Assembly: GCF_004345675.1 (NCBI RefSeq)
Contig: NZ_SLWU01000003.1
Location: 1 to 64,000 of the forward strand
From: Caldanaerobacter subterraneus
GTDB taxonomy: Bacteria > Bacillota > Thermoanaerobacteria > Thermoanaerobacterales > Thermoanaerobacteraceae
Direction of reading: 5' to 3'
Length of the DNA: 64,000 bases
In this document: positions 35,190-43,008 of the stretch, piece by piece
Layout: every line of letters starts with the position of its first letter
How positions within the stretch are numbered: the stretch's first letter is position 1
The notes under the pieces: generated by a model
What the model was told of the DNA's origin: nothing
Database searches by the model: none
The model's input: the letters and a program-made list of their open reading frames with translations, nothing else
Translations under genes and position numbers: made by a program

Positions 35190-36674
35190 TTATAATTTGC
35201 TGTGAGCTTCGAATAGGCTTTTGAGCTCTCGAGATAATTTTTTGAAAAATTGAAATTTCTTTTCATAATAATTGATCTCTTTTTCGTCTGGCATATAAAC
35301 ATTTTCTACACTAACCATTTCCTTCGTAGCTTCAGATAAATCTTTGTATCTTCCAAGAACATAGTATCCTAGAATAGCGGAGCCAACAAGAGCAGGTTCT
35401 TCTACTTTAGAGACTTTAATAGGCAGCCCCAGTGTCGATGCAAAAATTTCCATCCAGAATGGTGAATTTGTCGCTCCTCCTCCTGCCCTAATTTCTCTTA
35501 TCTTTATATTATTGTCCTTCAACGCCTCATAAATCATACGCAGGGAAAAGGCTACTCCTTCCATAGCCGCTCTTATCATATGACCCTTTGTGTGAATATT
35601 CTTTAATCCAAAAAACACTCCTGATGCAATATTGCCTATTTCTTTGTCCCTTTCACCTGTCAAGTAGGGCAGGAAAAAGAGATTTGAAGAATCTTCTTTT
35701 GAAGCCTCATGAGTTAATTCTTCATAGGGCATGTTAAAAATATTGTCTCTAAGCCATTTTAGTACAACTCCTGCATTGTTTATAGCAGCCCCAATGAACC
35801 ATTTACCCGAAGATAAATAATAAGTTTGAAGCCTCATAGCCTCTTCTTTGTCAAAAACAGGTTCAGGATAGGCTACTCTGAACATTCCAGTAGTCCCTAT
35901 GTTTATCGCACCAACTTCTTCCTCAAAAGCCCCAATTCCTATTCCCACCGCTCCTCCATCGTAAACTCCTGTAAGTACTTTCACATCTTTTGTTAGTCCC
36001 AAAAGCTTTTTAGATTGTTCGGGCAAATCGGCCAAAATTTTATCTGAAGGCATGATGGGAGGAAGTTTTTCTTTAGAAACCCCTAAAATATCAAGTACAT
36101 AGTCATCCCATTCAAGTGTATTTACATTCATATAAGCAGTTGCAGAAGAAAGGCTGGGCTCTGTAAAAGGTTCTCCTAAAAGTTTTAAAAGTATAAAATC
36201 TTTAGAGCTCAAGAAAAACCTTGTTTTATTAAATATATCACTTCTTTTCTTTTTTAACCAGTAAATTTTAAACAAAGGGGCATGAAAAGTTGGAGTAAAG
36301 CCTGTCCTTCTGTAAACCTCCTTTACATCAATTCTTTCTAAAAGTTCCTCATAGGTTTCTCTCGCCCTCAAATCCAGAAGTGTCATAATGCCCATTAAAG
36401 GATTTAATTTGTCATCTATGGGAATTAAGCCAAACATATAAGAAGAAGGAACGATTAAGGAAATCCTATCTTCAAAGCCTTTTGCCGCCCCCCCTGCTGC
36501 TTCTACAAAAGCGTTAAAAAGGGTATCTGGGTCGTGCTCTGCTTTTCCTTCGTTGTCTCTTTCAATAGGCGTTTCCTTCCTGTACAAGCTTAAAATATTT
36601 CCTTTTTCGTCCACCACACCTGCTTTTAAGTTTGTCGTCCCTATGTCAACAGAAAGAATCAAATCTTTTTCCAT
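35190..36674 (-). CDS. gntK: Gluconate kinase, FGGY family
   Basis: A 494-residue FGGY sugar kinase: phosphate-1 motif LSVDIGTTNLKAGVVD (7-22), adenosine region GGVFDGGAVGIGIG-like TGVYDGGAVGIGIGAFEE (about 240), and the C-terminal signature EIRAGGGATNSPFWMEIFAS (about 415-434). FGGY gluconokinases of bacilli and Thermotoga are this size. Being next to gnd points to D-gluconate as substrate, phosphorylated at C6. Xylulose or other sugars are alternatives by family. It overlaps the upstream 2-hydroxyacid dehydrogenase by 16 bases, indicating translational coupling. Confidence 0.87.
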   Translation of the reverse strand: MEKDLILSVDIGTTNLKAGVVDEKGNILSLYRKETPIERDNEGKAEHDPDTLFNAFVEAAGGAAKGFEDRISLIVPSSYMFGLIPIDDKLNPLMGIMTLLDLRARETYEELLERIDVKEVYRRTGFTPTFHAPLFKIYWLKKKRSDIFNKTRFFLSSKDFILLKLLGEPFTEPSLSSATAYMNVNTLEWDDYVLDILGVSKEKLPPIMPSDKILADLPEQSKKLLGLTKDVKVLTGVYDGGAVGIGIGAFEEEVGAINIGTTGMFRVAYPEPVFDKEEAMRLQTYYLSSGKWFIGAAINNAGVVLKWLRDNIFNMPYEELTHEASKEDSSNLFFLPYLTGERDKEIGNIASGVFFGLKNIHTKGHMIRAAMEGVAFSLRMIYEALKDNNIKIREIRAGGGATNSPFWMEIFASTLGLPIKVSKVEEPALVGSAILGYYVLGRYKDLSEATKEMVSVENVYMPDEKEINYYEKKFQFFKKLSRELKSLFEAHSKL

Positions 36675-37669
36675 TTCTCCCCCTCCAGCACCTCTTTATT
36701 TACAACCCCATCGGGTATTTCGCCTCGTAGAACTTTTTCTGCATCTGAAACAACTTTATCTCCCATGCCTTTTAAACACTCGTATGTGTAGGCAGAAGTG
36801 TGAGGGGTTATCACAACATTGTCAAATTTAAGGAGTGGATGATTTTCATCAATAGGTTCTCCTTCTACCACGTCAAGTCCAACCCCGGCGACTTTCCCTT
36901 CCCTTAAGGCTTTTATAAGAGCGTCTGGATCAATGAGCTCTCCTCTCGCAGTATTTACAATAAATACATTCTTTTTCATAAGGGAAAATTCCCTTTCTGA
37001 AAGCATGTGATAATTTCTCTCATTTAATGAAGCATTAAGAGAAATTATGTCTGATGACCTTAATAACTCCTCTAAAGACACAGGACGAGCTCCTCTCTTT
37101 ATTATTTCTTCTTTTGAAAGATTTGGGTCATAGGCTATTACGTCCGCCCCAAAGCCGTATTTTAATATCTCAGCAACTCTACTTCCAATATTGCCAATAC
37201 CTATTATCCCCGCAGTCTTGCCCTTTATCTCATACCCTATGAAATTCGCTCTTTCATGCCATTTCCCTTCTTTTACTTTAATTGAGGCTTCTCTTACTTT
37301 TCTCATCACATCTAAAAGGAGTGCAACTGCATTTTCTGCCACAGCTTCTCTTTCAACTATTCCTTCAACTATGGTGACTATAGTGCCTTTTTTTGTCGCA
37401 CTTTCTATATCTATAGCATCGTAACCTATGCCATGGCGAGCAATTAAAAGAGTTTCATCCTTGTACTCAAAAAACTCCCTGTCATAAAAGGGCTTTACAC
37501 TGGCAATTATTATAGAATAGCCCATTAATTTTTCTGCCAGAGCCTTCCCTCTCATGTCATGAGGAAGCTCAAACCTGTCTACCTGCCCTAATGCTTTTAA
37601 TCTTTCAATATGTTCAGGAAAGTACTTCCCGAAACTGCTAGAATTCACAATTGCAATTTTTACACCCAT
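36659..37669 (-). CDS. D-2-hydroxyacid dehydrogenase, possibly 2-ketogluconate reductase
   Basis: A 336-residue NAD(P)-dependent D-isomer-specific 2-hydroxyacid dehydrogenase. The Rossmann loop is GIIGIGNIGSR (about 152), the catalytic Arg is in NTARGELIDPDAL (about 238), with Glu in VVEGEPIDE and His in ITPHTSAYTYE (about 290). The family includes glyoxylate, hydroxypyruvate, phosphoglycerate and 2-ketogluconate reductases. Here it lies between the tagaturonate epimerase and gluconate kinase, so reduction of a ketogluconate to gluconate is my preferred guess. I start at MGVKIAIV (37669) with GGGTGGTTGAA upstream. The frame is open earlier, overlapping uxaE. Confidence 0.8.
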   Translation of the reverse strand: MGVKIAIVNSSSFGKYFPEHIERLKALGQVDRFELPHDMRGKALAEKLMGYSIIIASVKPFYDREFFEYKDETLLIARHGIGYDAIDIESATKKGTIVTIVEGIVEREAVAENAVALLLDVMRKVREASIKVKEGKWHERANFIGYEIKGKTAGIIGIGNIGSRVAEILKYGFGADVIAYDPNLSKEEIIKRGARPVSLEELLRSSDIISLNASLNERNYHMLSEREFSLMKKNVFIVNTARGELIDPDALIKALREGKVAGVGLDVVEGEPIDENHPLLKFDNVVITPHTSAYTYECLKGMGDKVVSDAEKVLRGEIPDGVVNKEVLEGEKWKKI

Positions 37670-37685
37670 TTCAACCACCCTTTCT

Positions 37686-39137
37686 TTATTTACTGAATAT
37701 CTCTTTAAAGTGATTTTCAACATTTTTTCTGACAAATTCGTAATGCTCCTCTTCGTACTTATTTAAAACTTCAAAAATTTGTTTTTTCCTTTCTTCCAGT
37801 AAAACTCCATAAGAGATGTGGAAAAGCTGCTTAATTTCCGGCTTTGAAACAATCTGAGAGTCTTCCAAGTTTATATTTTCAGGAAAGTCCTTCTTATCAA
37901 TCAGCACTTTGTAGGCTTTTTTACTTTCTTCAAGGTTATAAAGGGCAATCTGGTAAAGTTCTTTAAAAAGCTCTTTGTCTTTTTCAAAAATCAAATTAAC
38001 TGCCTGAAGCCAGCTCGTGCCAGAAGTTTTTATGTGAAATTCCCCTTCGGTGATTTCGCTGAATACTTTGTAAATGCTAAATTTATCACTTCCAGAATGA
38101 AGACTCAATTTGTATCCTCCAAATTCTCTGGAGAGAAATTGATGTTTCTTCAATTCTACAGCAAATTTATCCACATCGCCTATATAATCTATGGCCTTTT
38201 GAAATTCCCCAGGAAATTTAGGGGCCAAACTCCAGAAATCTATCCCTTTCTCATGCAGATATTCAGCGACAAATATGTGATCTTCTACTGTTGTGTCTTT
38301 GTCTCCTTCGTCAATTGAAATCTCTAGGTCAAAATTTTTTACTTTATCCTTCAGAATACCATACACTTTTTCTACGAAGTCCATGGCTTTTTCATAAGTG
38401 AGAGCAGATTTATACAATTCCTCTTCTGAAACTGTAAAAGCTTCTTTTGTTGGCATCACAAATTTTTTGCCTTTAAATCTTTCAATTATCCTCTTGCTTG
38501 TAATATTTAACTTCTCCGCTTTTTCTTTTAACTGGGATTCTGTATAGTATGATAGTTTCACCAGCATATCACTTAAATCAAGAGTATACATGGTATAGCC
38601 TGCATCAATTGCCTCCATCAAATAATTTTCATCTTTTATGTGGTCAGCGTCTGCACCAAATTTCCCTGTATATCCTTCTTCCAGCACACCCAAAATCGCT
38701 TTTAAAATAGCCTCTTTGAAACTCCGATGGGTTTTCATAAGCTCTCTAGGAGATTGCTGAGCTAAAACAGGGAAGACATCGTAATTCTCTACTGCTCTAA
38801 TATGAGCAGCAGTAACAAGCCCTAACCTATCACCCATTCCAAAAGAAGCCTTTTTATCACACGGGGCAGGCGCAATATTAAACTTGTCTTTTAAAATTAC
38901 AAAATTTTCATAAGTCAGCGGATAGAGATTTAAATAAAAGCCTATCTCTTTTAAATATTTCCTTTCGGTGAAATAGGGAGAAGAAAGTGTAAAACCTCCT
39001 TGTGTTAAAAGGCCAATGCTCTTTTCATTTGCCTTTTTTACAACAAAAATATAAATGTCTTCTGAAAGCTTTCTAAATGATTTTTCGTAAAAATAAAAAC
39101 CTTCTAGTGAAAGATACTCAGCTACCTTGTTAATCAT
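37686..39137 (-). CDS. uxaE: Tagaturonate/fructuronate epimerase
   Basis: A 483-residue protein of the UxaE type first recognised in Thermotoga, which interconverts D-tagaturonate and D-fructuronate. Visible blocks are FGMGDRLGLVTAAHIRAV (about 99-116), TGKFGADADHIKDENYLMEA (about 157-176) and the metal-site-like LEISIDEGDKDTTVEDHIF (about 265-283) and HSGSDKFSIYK (about 341). The family has no close relatives outside its own, so length and these Asp/His-rich blocks are the evidence. It connects the tagaturonate made by the inositol operon to the UxuB-like reductase. It is the second gene of the DeoR operon, with a clear GAAAGGAAG ribosome site. Confidence 0.82.
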   Translation of the reverse strand: MINKVAEYLSLEGFYFYEKSFRKLSEDIYIFVVKKANEKSIGLLTQGGFTLSSPYFTERKYLKEIGFYLNLYPLTYENFVILKDKFNIAPAPCDKKASFGMGDRLGLVTAAHIRAVENYDVFPVLAQQSPRELMKTHRSFKEAILKAILGVLEEGYTGKFGADADHIKDENYLMEAIDAGYTMYTLDLSDMLVKLSYYTESQLKEKAEKLNITSKRIIERFKGKKFVMPTKEAFTVSEEELYKSALTYEKAMDFVEKVYGILKDKVKNFDLEISIDEGDKDTTVEDHIFVAEYLHEKGIDFWSLAPKFPGEFQKAIDYIGDVDKFAVELKKHQFLSREFGGYKLSLHSGSDKFSIYKVFSEITEGEFHIKTSGTSWLQAVNLIFEKDKELFKELYQIALYNLEESKKAYKVLIDKKDFPENINLEDSQIVSKPEIKQLFHISYGVLLEERKKQIFEVLNKYEEEHYEFVRKNVENHFKEIFSK

Positions 39138-39160
39138 CTTTATCTTCCTTTCAAATATAA

Positions 39161-39916
39161 TTACACTATTTCAATCTTTACATACTCTGTTAACTGCTCC
39201 ACTATTTCCCTGTTTTCTTCCCCTGCAGTTATTATCTTCTCAATATCGTTAAAGGTAGCAAAGGAGACCATAGCAACTTTTCCAAATTTACTACTATCGG
39301 CAACCACAATCACTCTGCTGGCAGACCTTATCATGGCTTTTTTAGCTTCAGCTTCAAAAATATCCGAAGTGGTAAGCCCTTTTTCTACAGATATGCCGCC
39401 AGTTCCTAAAAACAATATATCTATGTTGTACTTGCCTATGCAGTTTACAGTTTCGAAACCTACCATAGACTGATTGTCATGTTTTAATTTGCCACCAGTG
39501 ATAAAAAGGTTAATGTCTGGATTGGTAGAGAGTTCTGTAGCAACATTTAAAGCATTTGTGATAACTGTTATGCCTTTTAAACTCTTTATGGCCTTAGCTA
39601 TATGATAGGTGGTAGATCCTGCATCTAAGAATATGACATTTCCCTCTTTAATCTCTGTTACAGCTTTTGCAGCAATTCTCTGCTTTTCCTCTATGTGCTC
39701 TTTAAACCTTTTGACAAGGGGAGGAACTACTATATTTTCTTTCAATACTGCTCCTCCGTAATTTCTCTCAATAAGCCCCTGTCTCTCAAGTTCCTCTAAA
39801 TCCCTTCTTATTGTTTCGTCTGAGACTTTGAATATTTCACACAGTTCTGAAACCTTGACAGCTTTTTTCTTTAAGATGATTTCCTTAATCTTTTCCCTCC
39901 TCGTTGAAACAAGCAT
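39161..39916 (-). CDS. DeoR-family transcriptional repressor
   Basis: A 251-residue DeoR/GlpR-type regulator. The winged helix (VKVSELCEIFKVSDETIRRDLEELERQGLIERNYGGAV) is at about 19-57. The sugar-phosphate sensing domain carries NVIFLDAGSTTYHIA (about 91) and DILFLGTGGISVEKGLTTSD (about 165). It is the first gene of the operon with uxaE, the 2-hydroxyacid dehydrogenase, gntK and gnd, and most likely represses that operon until a sugar phosphate (perhaps 6-phosphogluconate or 2-keto-3-deoxygluconate phosphate) appears. A perfect inverted repeat in its own leader is a likely autoregulatory site. Confidence 0.9.
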   Translation of the reverse strand: MLVSTRREKIKEIILKKKAVKVSELCEIFKVSDETIRRDLEELERQGLIERNYGGAVLKENIVVPPLVKRFKEHIEEKQRIAAKAVTEIKEGNVIFLDAGSTTYHIAKAIKSLKGITVITNALNVATELSTNPDINLFITGGKLKHDNQSMVGFETVNCIGKYNIDILFLGTGGISVEKGLTTSDIFEAEAKKAMIRSASRVIVVADSSKFGKVAMVSFATFNDIEKIITAGEENREIVEQLTEYVKIEIV

Positions 39917-39930
39917 CTACACCCTCTCCT

Positions 39931-39958
39931 ATGTTATAAGATGTTAAAATCCTAACAT
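39931..39958. promoter_or_regulatory. Candidate DeoR operator
   Basis: ATGTTA (39941-39946) and TAACAT (39953-39958) are a perfect inverted repeat with a 6-base spacer. A further ATGTTA at 39931-39936 lies exactly one helical turn away. It lies between promoter P5 and the regulator start, a good place to block transcription. Confidence 0.5.
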
Positions 39959-39991
39959 TATTTGTGGATTTTTATTGCTTTCATTATATTA

Positions 39992-40016
39992 ATTCTACAC
40001 AAATCCAAAAAATCCT
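39992..40016 (-). promoter_or_regulatory. Sigma-H-type promoter P5 of the DeoR-gluconate operon
   Basis: The minus strand reads AGGATTTTTTGGATTT then GTAGAAT with a 17-base AGGA to GAAT spacer, the same 25 bases as P4. It lies about 76 bases upstream of the regulator ATG. Confidence 0.62.
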
Positions 40017-40069
40017 CCTTTATTTCTAAATTTTTTATTGGCCTTTATGGAATTTTTGGAGTTAAAAAA

Positions 40070-40089
40070 GGAATCCCAAAAGGGACCCC
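40070..40089 (-). terminator. Terminator after the glyoxylate reductase gene
   Basis: On the minus strand GGGGTCCC and GGGATTCC pair with two G-T pairs around TTTT and are followed by TTTTTTAAC. It lies just after the stop at 40096. Confidence 0.75.
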
Positions 40090-40095
40090 CAAAGA

Positions 40096-41070
40096 TTATC
40101 TTTTATTCAGAATATCCTTGTTAACCAATGTACGAGAAACTCTTCCTTCTATCACGTCAATTATATTCTGGGCGACAAGCACTGACATGTCTCTTCTAGC
40201 TTCTTCTGTTGCACTTCCTATGTGAGGAAGCATTACAACATTGTCAAGTTCGGCCAGCTCTTTTTCAAATTCTGGTTCTCTTTCATAGACGTCTAAGCCT
40301 GCAGCGTAAATCCATTTTTCTTTTAAAGCCTTAACCAGTGCCTTTTCATCTACCACAGGCCCTCTACCTGTGTTTATCAATATTGCAGAATTTTTCATAA
40401 GTTTTAGCTCTCTTTCTCCAATTAAATGCCTTGTCTCAGGTGTTAAAGGAAGGTGTATTGAGACAAAATCGGATTCTTTCAAGAGAGTGTCCAAATCAAC
40501 GTACTTGGCTCCTGTCTCTTTTTCAAATTCGGGTTTTGGAGTTCTGGCATTATATAAAATCTTCATCTCAAAGCCTTTTGCCATTTTAGCAAAAGCTTGT
40601 CCTATTCTCCCTGCGCCTATAACTCCTAACGTTTTCCCGGTTACACCTTTTCCTAAGAAAAGCATTGGCGCCCAGCCCTGAAATTTACCTGCCCTCATGA
40701 ATTTATCCGCTTCTACCACTCTTCTCGCTGCAGCAAATAAAAGAGCCCAAGCTAGTTCTGCAGTAGCATTTGTCAAGACATCGGGCGTATTTGTTATGTA
40801 AACTCCCCTTTTTGTAGCTTCTTCTAGATCTATATTGTCAAAGCCCACAGCATAATTTGCGACAATCTTTACATTTTTGGCAGCTTCAAAAAACTCTTTA
40901 TCCACCTTGTCAGTAAGCTGTGTTATCACTGCATCCTTGTCTTTTATTTTTTCCAAAAGCTCCTCTTTGGTAAGCATTCTGTCATATGGGCTCACCTCCA
41001 CTTCGCAATACTTCCTTAAAAGTTCCAGTCCCTCCTCTGGAATAGCTCTTGTCACAAAAACTTTAAACAT
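40096..41070 (-). CDS. gyaR: Glyoxylate/hydroxypyruvate reductase (D-2-hydroxyacid dehydrogenase)
   Basis: A 324-residue D-2-hydroxyacid dehydrogenase close in style to GyaR/GRHPR enzymes: Rossmann motif GVIGAGRIGQAFAKMAKG (about 150-167), catalytic Arg in INTGRGPVVDEKAL (about 233), Glu in YEREPEFE and His in LPHIGSATEEAR (about 283). It reduces glyoxylate or hydroxypyruvate with NAD(P)H, giving glycolate or D-glycerate. I start at the ATG 41070, about 11 bases after GGAGGAG. It follows the AEC transporter by about 20 bases, so uptake or export of a small hydroxyacid may go with it. Confidence 0.86.
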   Translation of the reverse strand: MFKVFVTRAIPEEGLELLRKYCEVEVSPYDRMLTKEELLEKIKDKDAVITQLTDKVDKEFFEAAKNVKIVANYAVGFDNIDLEEATKRGVYITNTPDVLTNATAELAWALLFAAARRVVEADKFMRAGKFQGWAPMLFLGKGVTGKTLGVIGAGRIGQAFAKMAKGFEMKILYNARTPKPEFEKETGAKYVDLDTLLKESDFVSIHLPLTPETRHLIGERELKLMKNSAILINTGRGPVVDEKALVKALKEKWIYAAGLDVYEREPEFEKELAELDNVVMLPHIGSATEEARRDMSVLVAQNIIDVIEGRVSRTLVNKDILNKR

Positions 41071-41090
41071 ACTTGCTATCACTCCTCCAC

Positions 41091-42011
41091 TTAAAGTTTA
41101 TTTATCAACACCAAAAATATTGGTATTGTTAAAAACGAAAGCAGGTTTGCAATGAAGACTACTGTAGAAGCAAAGCCGTTCTTTTCACTCATCTGCCTTG
41201 CGACAATTGCCACAGTAATCATTGTGGGCATTGCAGCTTCAAGTACAGCAACTTTCTTGGCAATAACAGGCAGGTTCAGATAATAGACCAATAAAAAAGC
41301 GATTAAGGGGGTTAAAATTAGCTTTATCAAAGCAGGAATAAAGAGCAAATAGTTTAAGTCTCCTTTTTCTATGACGTACATATTCATCCCTATAAATAAA
41401 AGGGCCATTGGAATTGCTATACTCCCTATCATATAAGCGCTCTTCATTATGACCTCTGGTACATATATTCGCAGTGATGCTACCATAAAGCTTAAAACTA
41501 TGGAAATAAAAGAGGGATTTAAAATCTGTTTAAGTCCTTTTACATCAAAAGATTTATCATCAGATAAAACCCAGATGCCTAAAGTCCAGAATAAAGGTGT
41601 ATGCCCCAAATCGTAGAGGATGACATATGGAAGGCTTATATCCCCAAATAGTGCCATATTTATTGGGAGACCCAAAAATATAGTATTGCTAAAGGAAGAA
41701 AGAGCGTACAGAGCATTTTTCTTCTCTTTTGGAACCTTAAGTAGTTTAAAAATAAAAGCAGAAATCAGTAAAGTTAAAACCACAGTAAAAGAGCTCACAA
41801 GAGGCAATTTGTAAGAGGCTTTTAATAGCTCTGGAGTGTAATTTACATACATGCTGTAGAATATAAGCAGTGGAGTTGCAACCAAAATGGTTAAATCTGC
41901 TAGCATCTTGAAATGTTCTTCTTTTACAAGCTTTATATAAGCTACGTAATAACCGACAGCCATAACGATGAAGATTTCTACGAGGATTTCAGCTATTTTA
42001 GATGTGACCAT
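41091..42011 (-). CDS. AEC-family transporter
   Basis: A 306-residue membrane protein with about ten hydrophobic segments in two sets of five, the auxin-efflux-carrier/malate permease layout (opening IVMAVGYYVAYIKLV, closing TMITVAIVARQMSEKNGFA). Bacterial members move malate, malonate or other organic acids. It is first in a two-gene unit with gyaR and has its own promoter at 42038-42066. A hydroxyacid cargo is therefore plausible but not shown. The ribosome site GAGGTGAAAAA precedes the ATG directly. Confidence 0.85.
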   Translation of the reverse strand: MVTSKIAEILVEIFIVMAVGYYVAYIKLVKEEHFKMLADLTILVATPLLIFYSMYVNYTPELLKASYKLPLVSSFTVVLTLLISAFIFKLLKVPKEKKNALYALSSFSNTIFLGLPINMALFGDISLPYVILYDLGHTPLFWTLGIWVLSDDKSFDVKGLKQILNPSFISIVLSFMVASLRIYVPEVIMKSAYMIGSIAIPMALLFIGMNMYVIEKGDLNYLLFIPALIKLILTPLIAFLLVYYLNLPVIAKKVAVLEAAMPTMITVAIVARQMSEKNGFASTVVFIANLLSFLTIPIFLVLINKL

Positions 42012-42037
42012 TTTTTCACCTCATCCTGTCAATTTCG

Positions 42038-42066
42038 ATTATACCACAGTTTTAAAATATTTACAA
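42038..42066 (-). promoter_or_regulatory. Sigma-A-type promoter of AEC transporter and gyaR
   Basis: On the minus strand TTGTAA (42061-42066) and a perfect TATAAT (42038-42043) are 17 bases apart. The -10 lies about 27 bases before the ATG. Confidence 0.68.
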
Positions 42067-42070
42067 AAAA

Positions 42071-42091
42071 GGCCCAACTTAAAGTTGAGCC
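42071..42091 (-). terminator. Terminator of the LacI-controlled operon
   Basis: GGCTCAACTT and AAGTTGGGCC pair on the minus strand and are followed by TTTTTTG. It begins immediately after the last stop (42092). Confidence 0.85.
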
Positions 42092-43006
42092 TTATATAAA
42101 CTGTTTTAGGTATTTTAATCCTAAAAGAAGTCCTTCTTTTACTTTTTCTTCGCTACCCTCATACACAGGGTCTTCGTGCTCTATGCTTATAACTCCATCA
42201 TATCCGCTTTCCTTCAACGTTTTTATAAACCTTTCCCAATCGACTTTTCCCATGCCTGGCATTCTGTACCTCCAATATCCCATTCCAGGTGAGAGCTGCC
42301 TTCCAAAAATTCCGTATCTTCTCAGTTTATCCTCAAAAATTTCCGTGTCTTTTGCGTGGACGTGGAATATTCTGTCTTTGAATTCTGGTATGACTTCTAT
42401 GTAGTCTATAAACTGCCACACAAGGTGAGAGGGGTCCAAATTCAATCCAAAGTTTGGGGATGGAATCCTTCTAAACATTTCTTCCCAGAGTTCCGGCGTA
42501 AAGGATATTGTCCCAGGAAGCCCGTGTACCTGCCAGCCCTCCATAGGGCAGTTTTCTATTATGATTTTCACACCTCTGTCTTCAGCATACTTTATTATAT
42601 CCGTAAAAACCCTCTCAAATTCGTCAAAATTGTCTTTTATGCTCTTTTCAATGTTTCTTCCCACAAAGGTTCCTACCATATCAGTGCCCAGCATTTTAGC
42701 CGCATCAATGCATTTTTTAAGATGGTTGTTTATAAATTTCCTTTTTTCAGGGTCTTTATCCAGGTTATTGTCATAATATGCTAAAGAAGAAATTGTGAGC
42801 CCGTACTCTTTAAAATATTTTTTTATCTCTTCTGCTTCTTCCTCTGTCAAAGTCTCCACGTCTATGTCAGTACCTGAATAATCCCTAGTGTTATCTTTAG
42901 GCCAGCAGGCAACCTCTAAGGATTTAAATCCATTTTCACTCGCCCATTTGGCTTTTTCTTTTAAAGGCATGTCTCTTAAAGCCACTGTTAAAAATCCTAT
43001 ATACAT
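42092..43006 (-). CDS. Xylose-isomerase-fold sugar epimerase (1 of 2)
   Basis: A 304-residue TIM barrel of the sugar phosphate isomerase/epimerase family. Candidate metal ligands are Glu in IIIENCPMEGW (about 150), Asp/His in NLDPSHLVWQ (about 190), His in IFHVHAKDTEI (about 215) and Glu in ISIEHEDPVY (about 275). These fit the usual Glu-Asp-His-Glu set. It is the last gene of the LacI operon, two bases from its sister gene. Relatives act on inosose, 3-keto sugars and other keto sugars. No specific substrate can be read here. Confidence 0.8.
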   Translation of the reverse strand: MYIGFLTVALRDMPLKEKAKWASENGFKSLEVACWPKDNTRDYSGTDIDVETLTEEEAEEIKKYFKEYGLTISSLAYYDNNLDKDPEKRKFINNHLKKCIDAAKMLGTDMVGTFVGRNIEKSIKDNFDEFERVFTDIIKYAEDRGVKIIIENCPMEGWQVHGLPGTISFTPELWEEMFRRIPSPNFGLNLDPSHLVWQFIDYIEVIPEFKDRIFHVHAKDTEIFEDKLRRYGIFGRQLSPGMGYWRYRMPGMGKVDWERFIKTLKESGYDGVISIEHEDPVYEGSEEKVKEGLLLGLKYLKQFI

Positions 43007-43008
43007 AA

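Noticed and set aside
41913-42784. Two plus-strand open frames of 140-165 codons over the AEC gene and an isomerase gene
   Set aside because: Antisense to conserved TIM-barrel and transporter genes with good motifs; composition is Phe/Tyr/His-rich as expected of a mirror frame.
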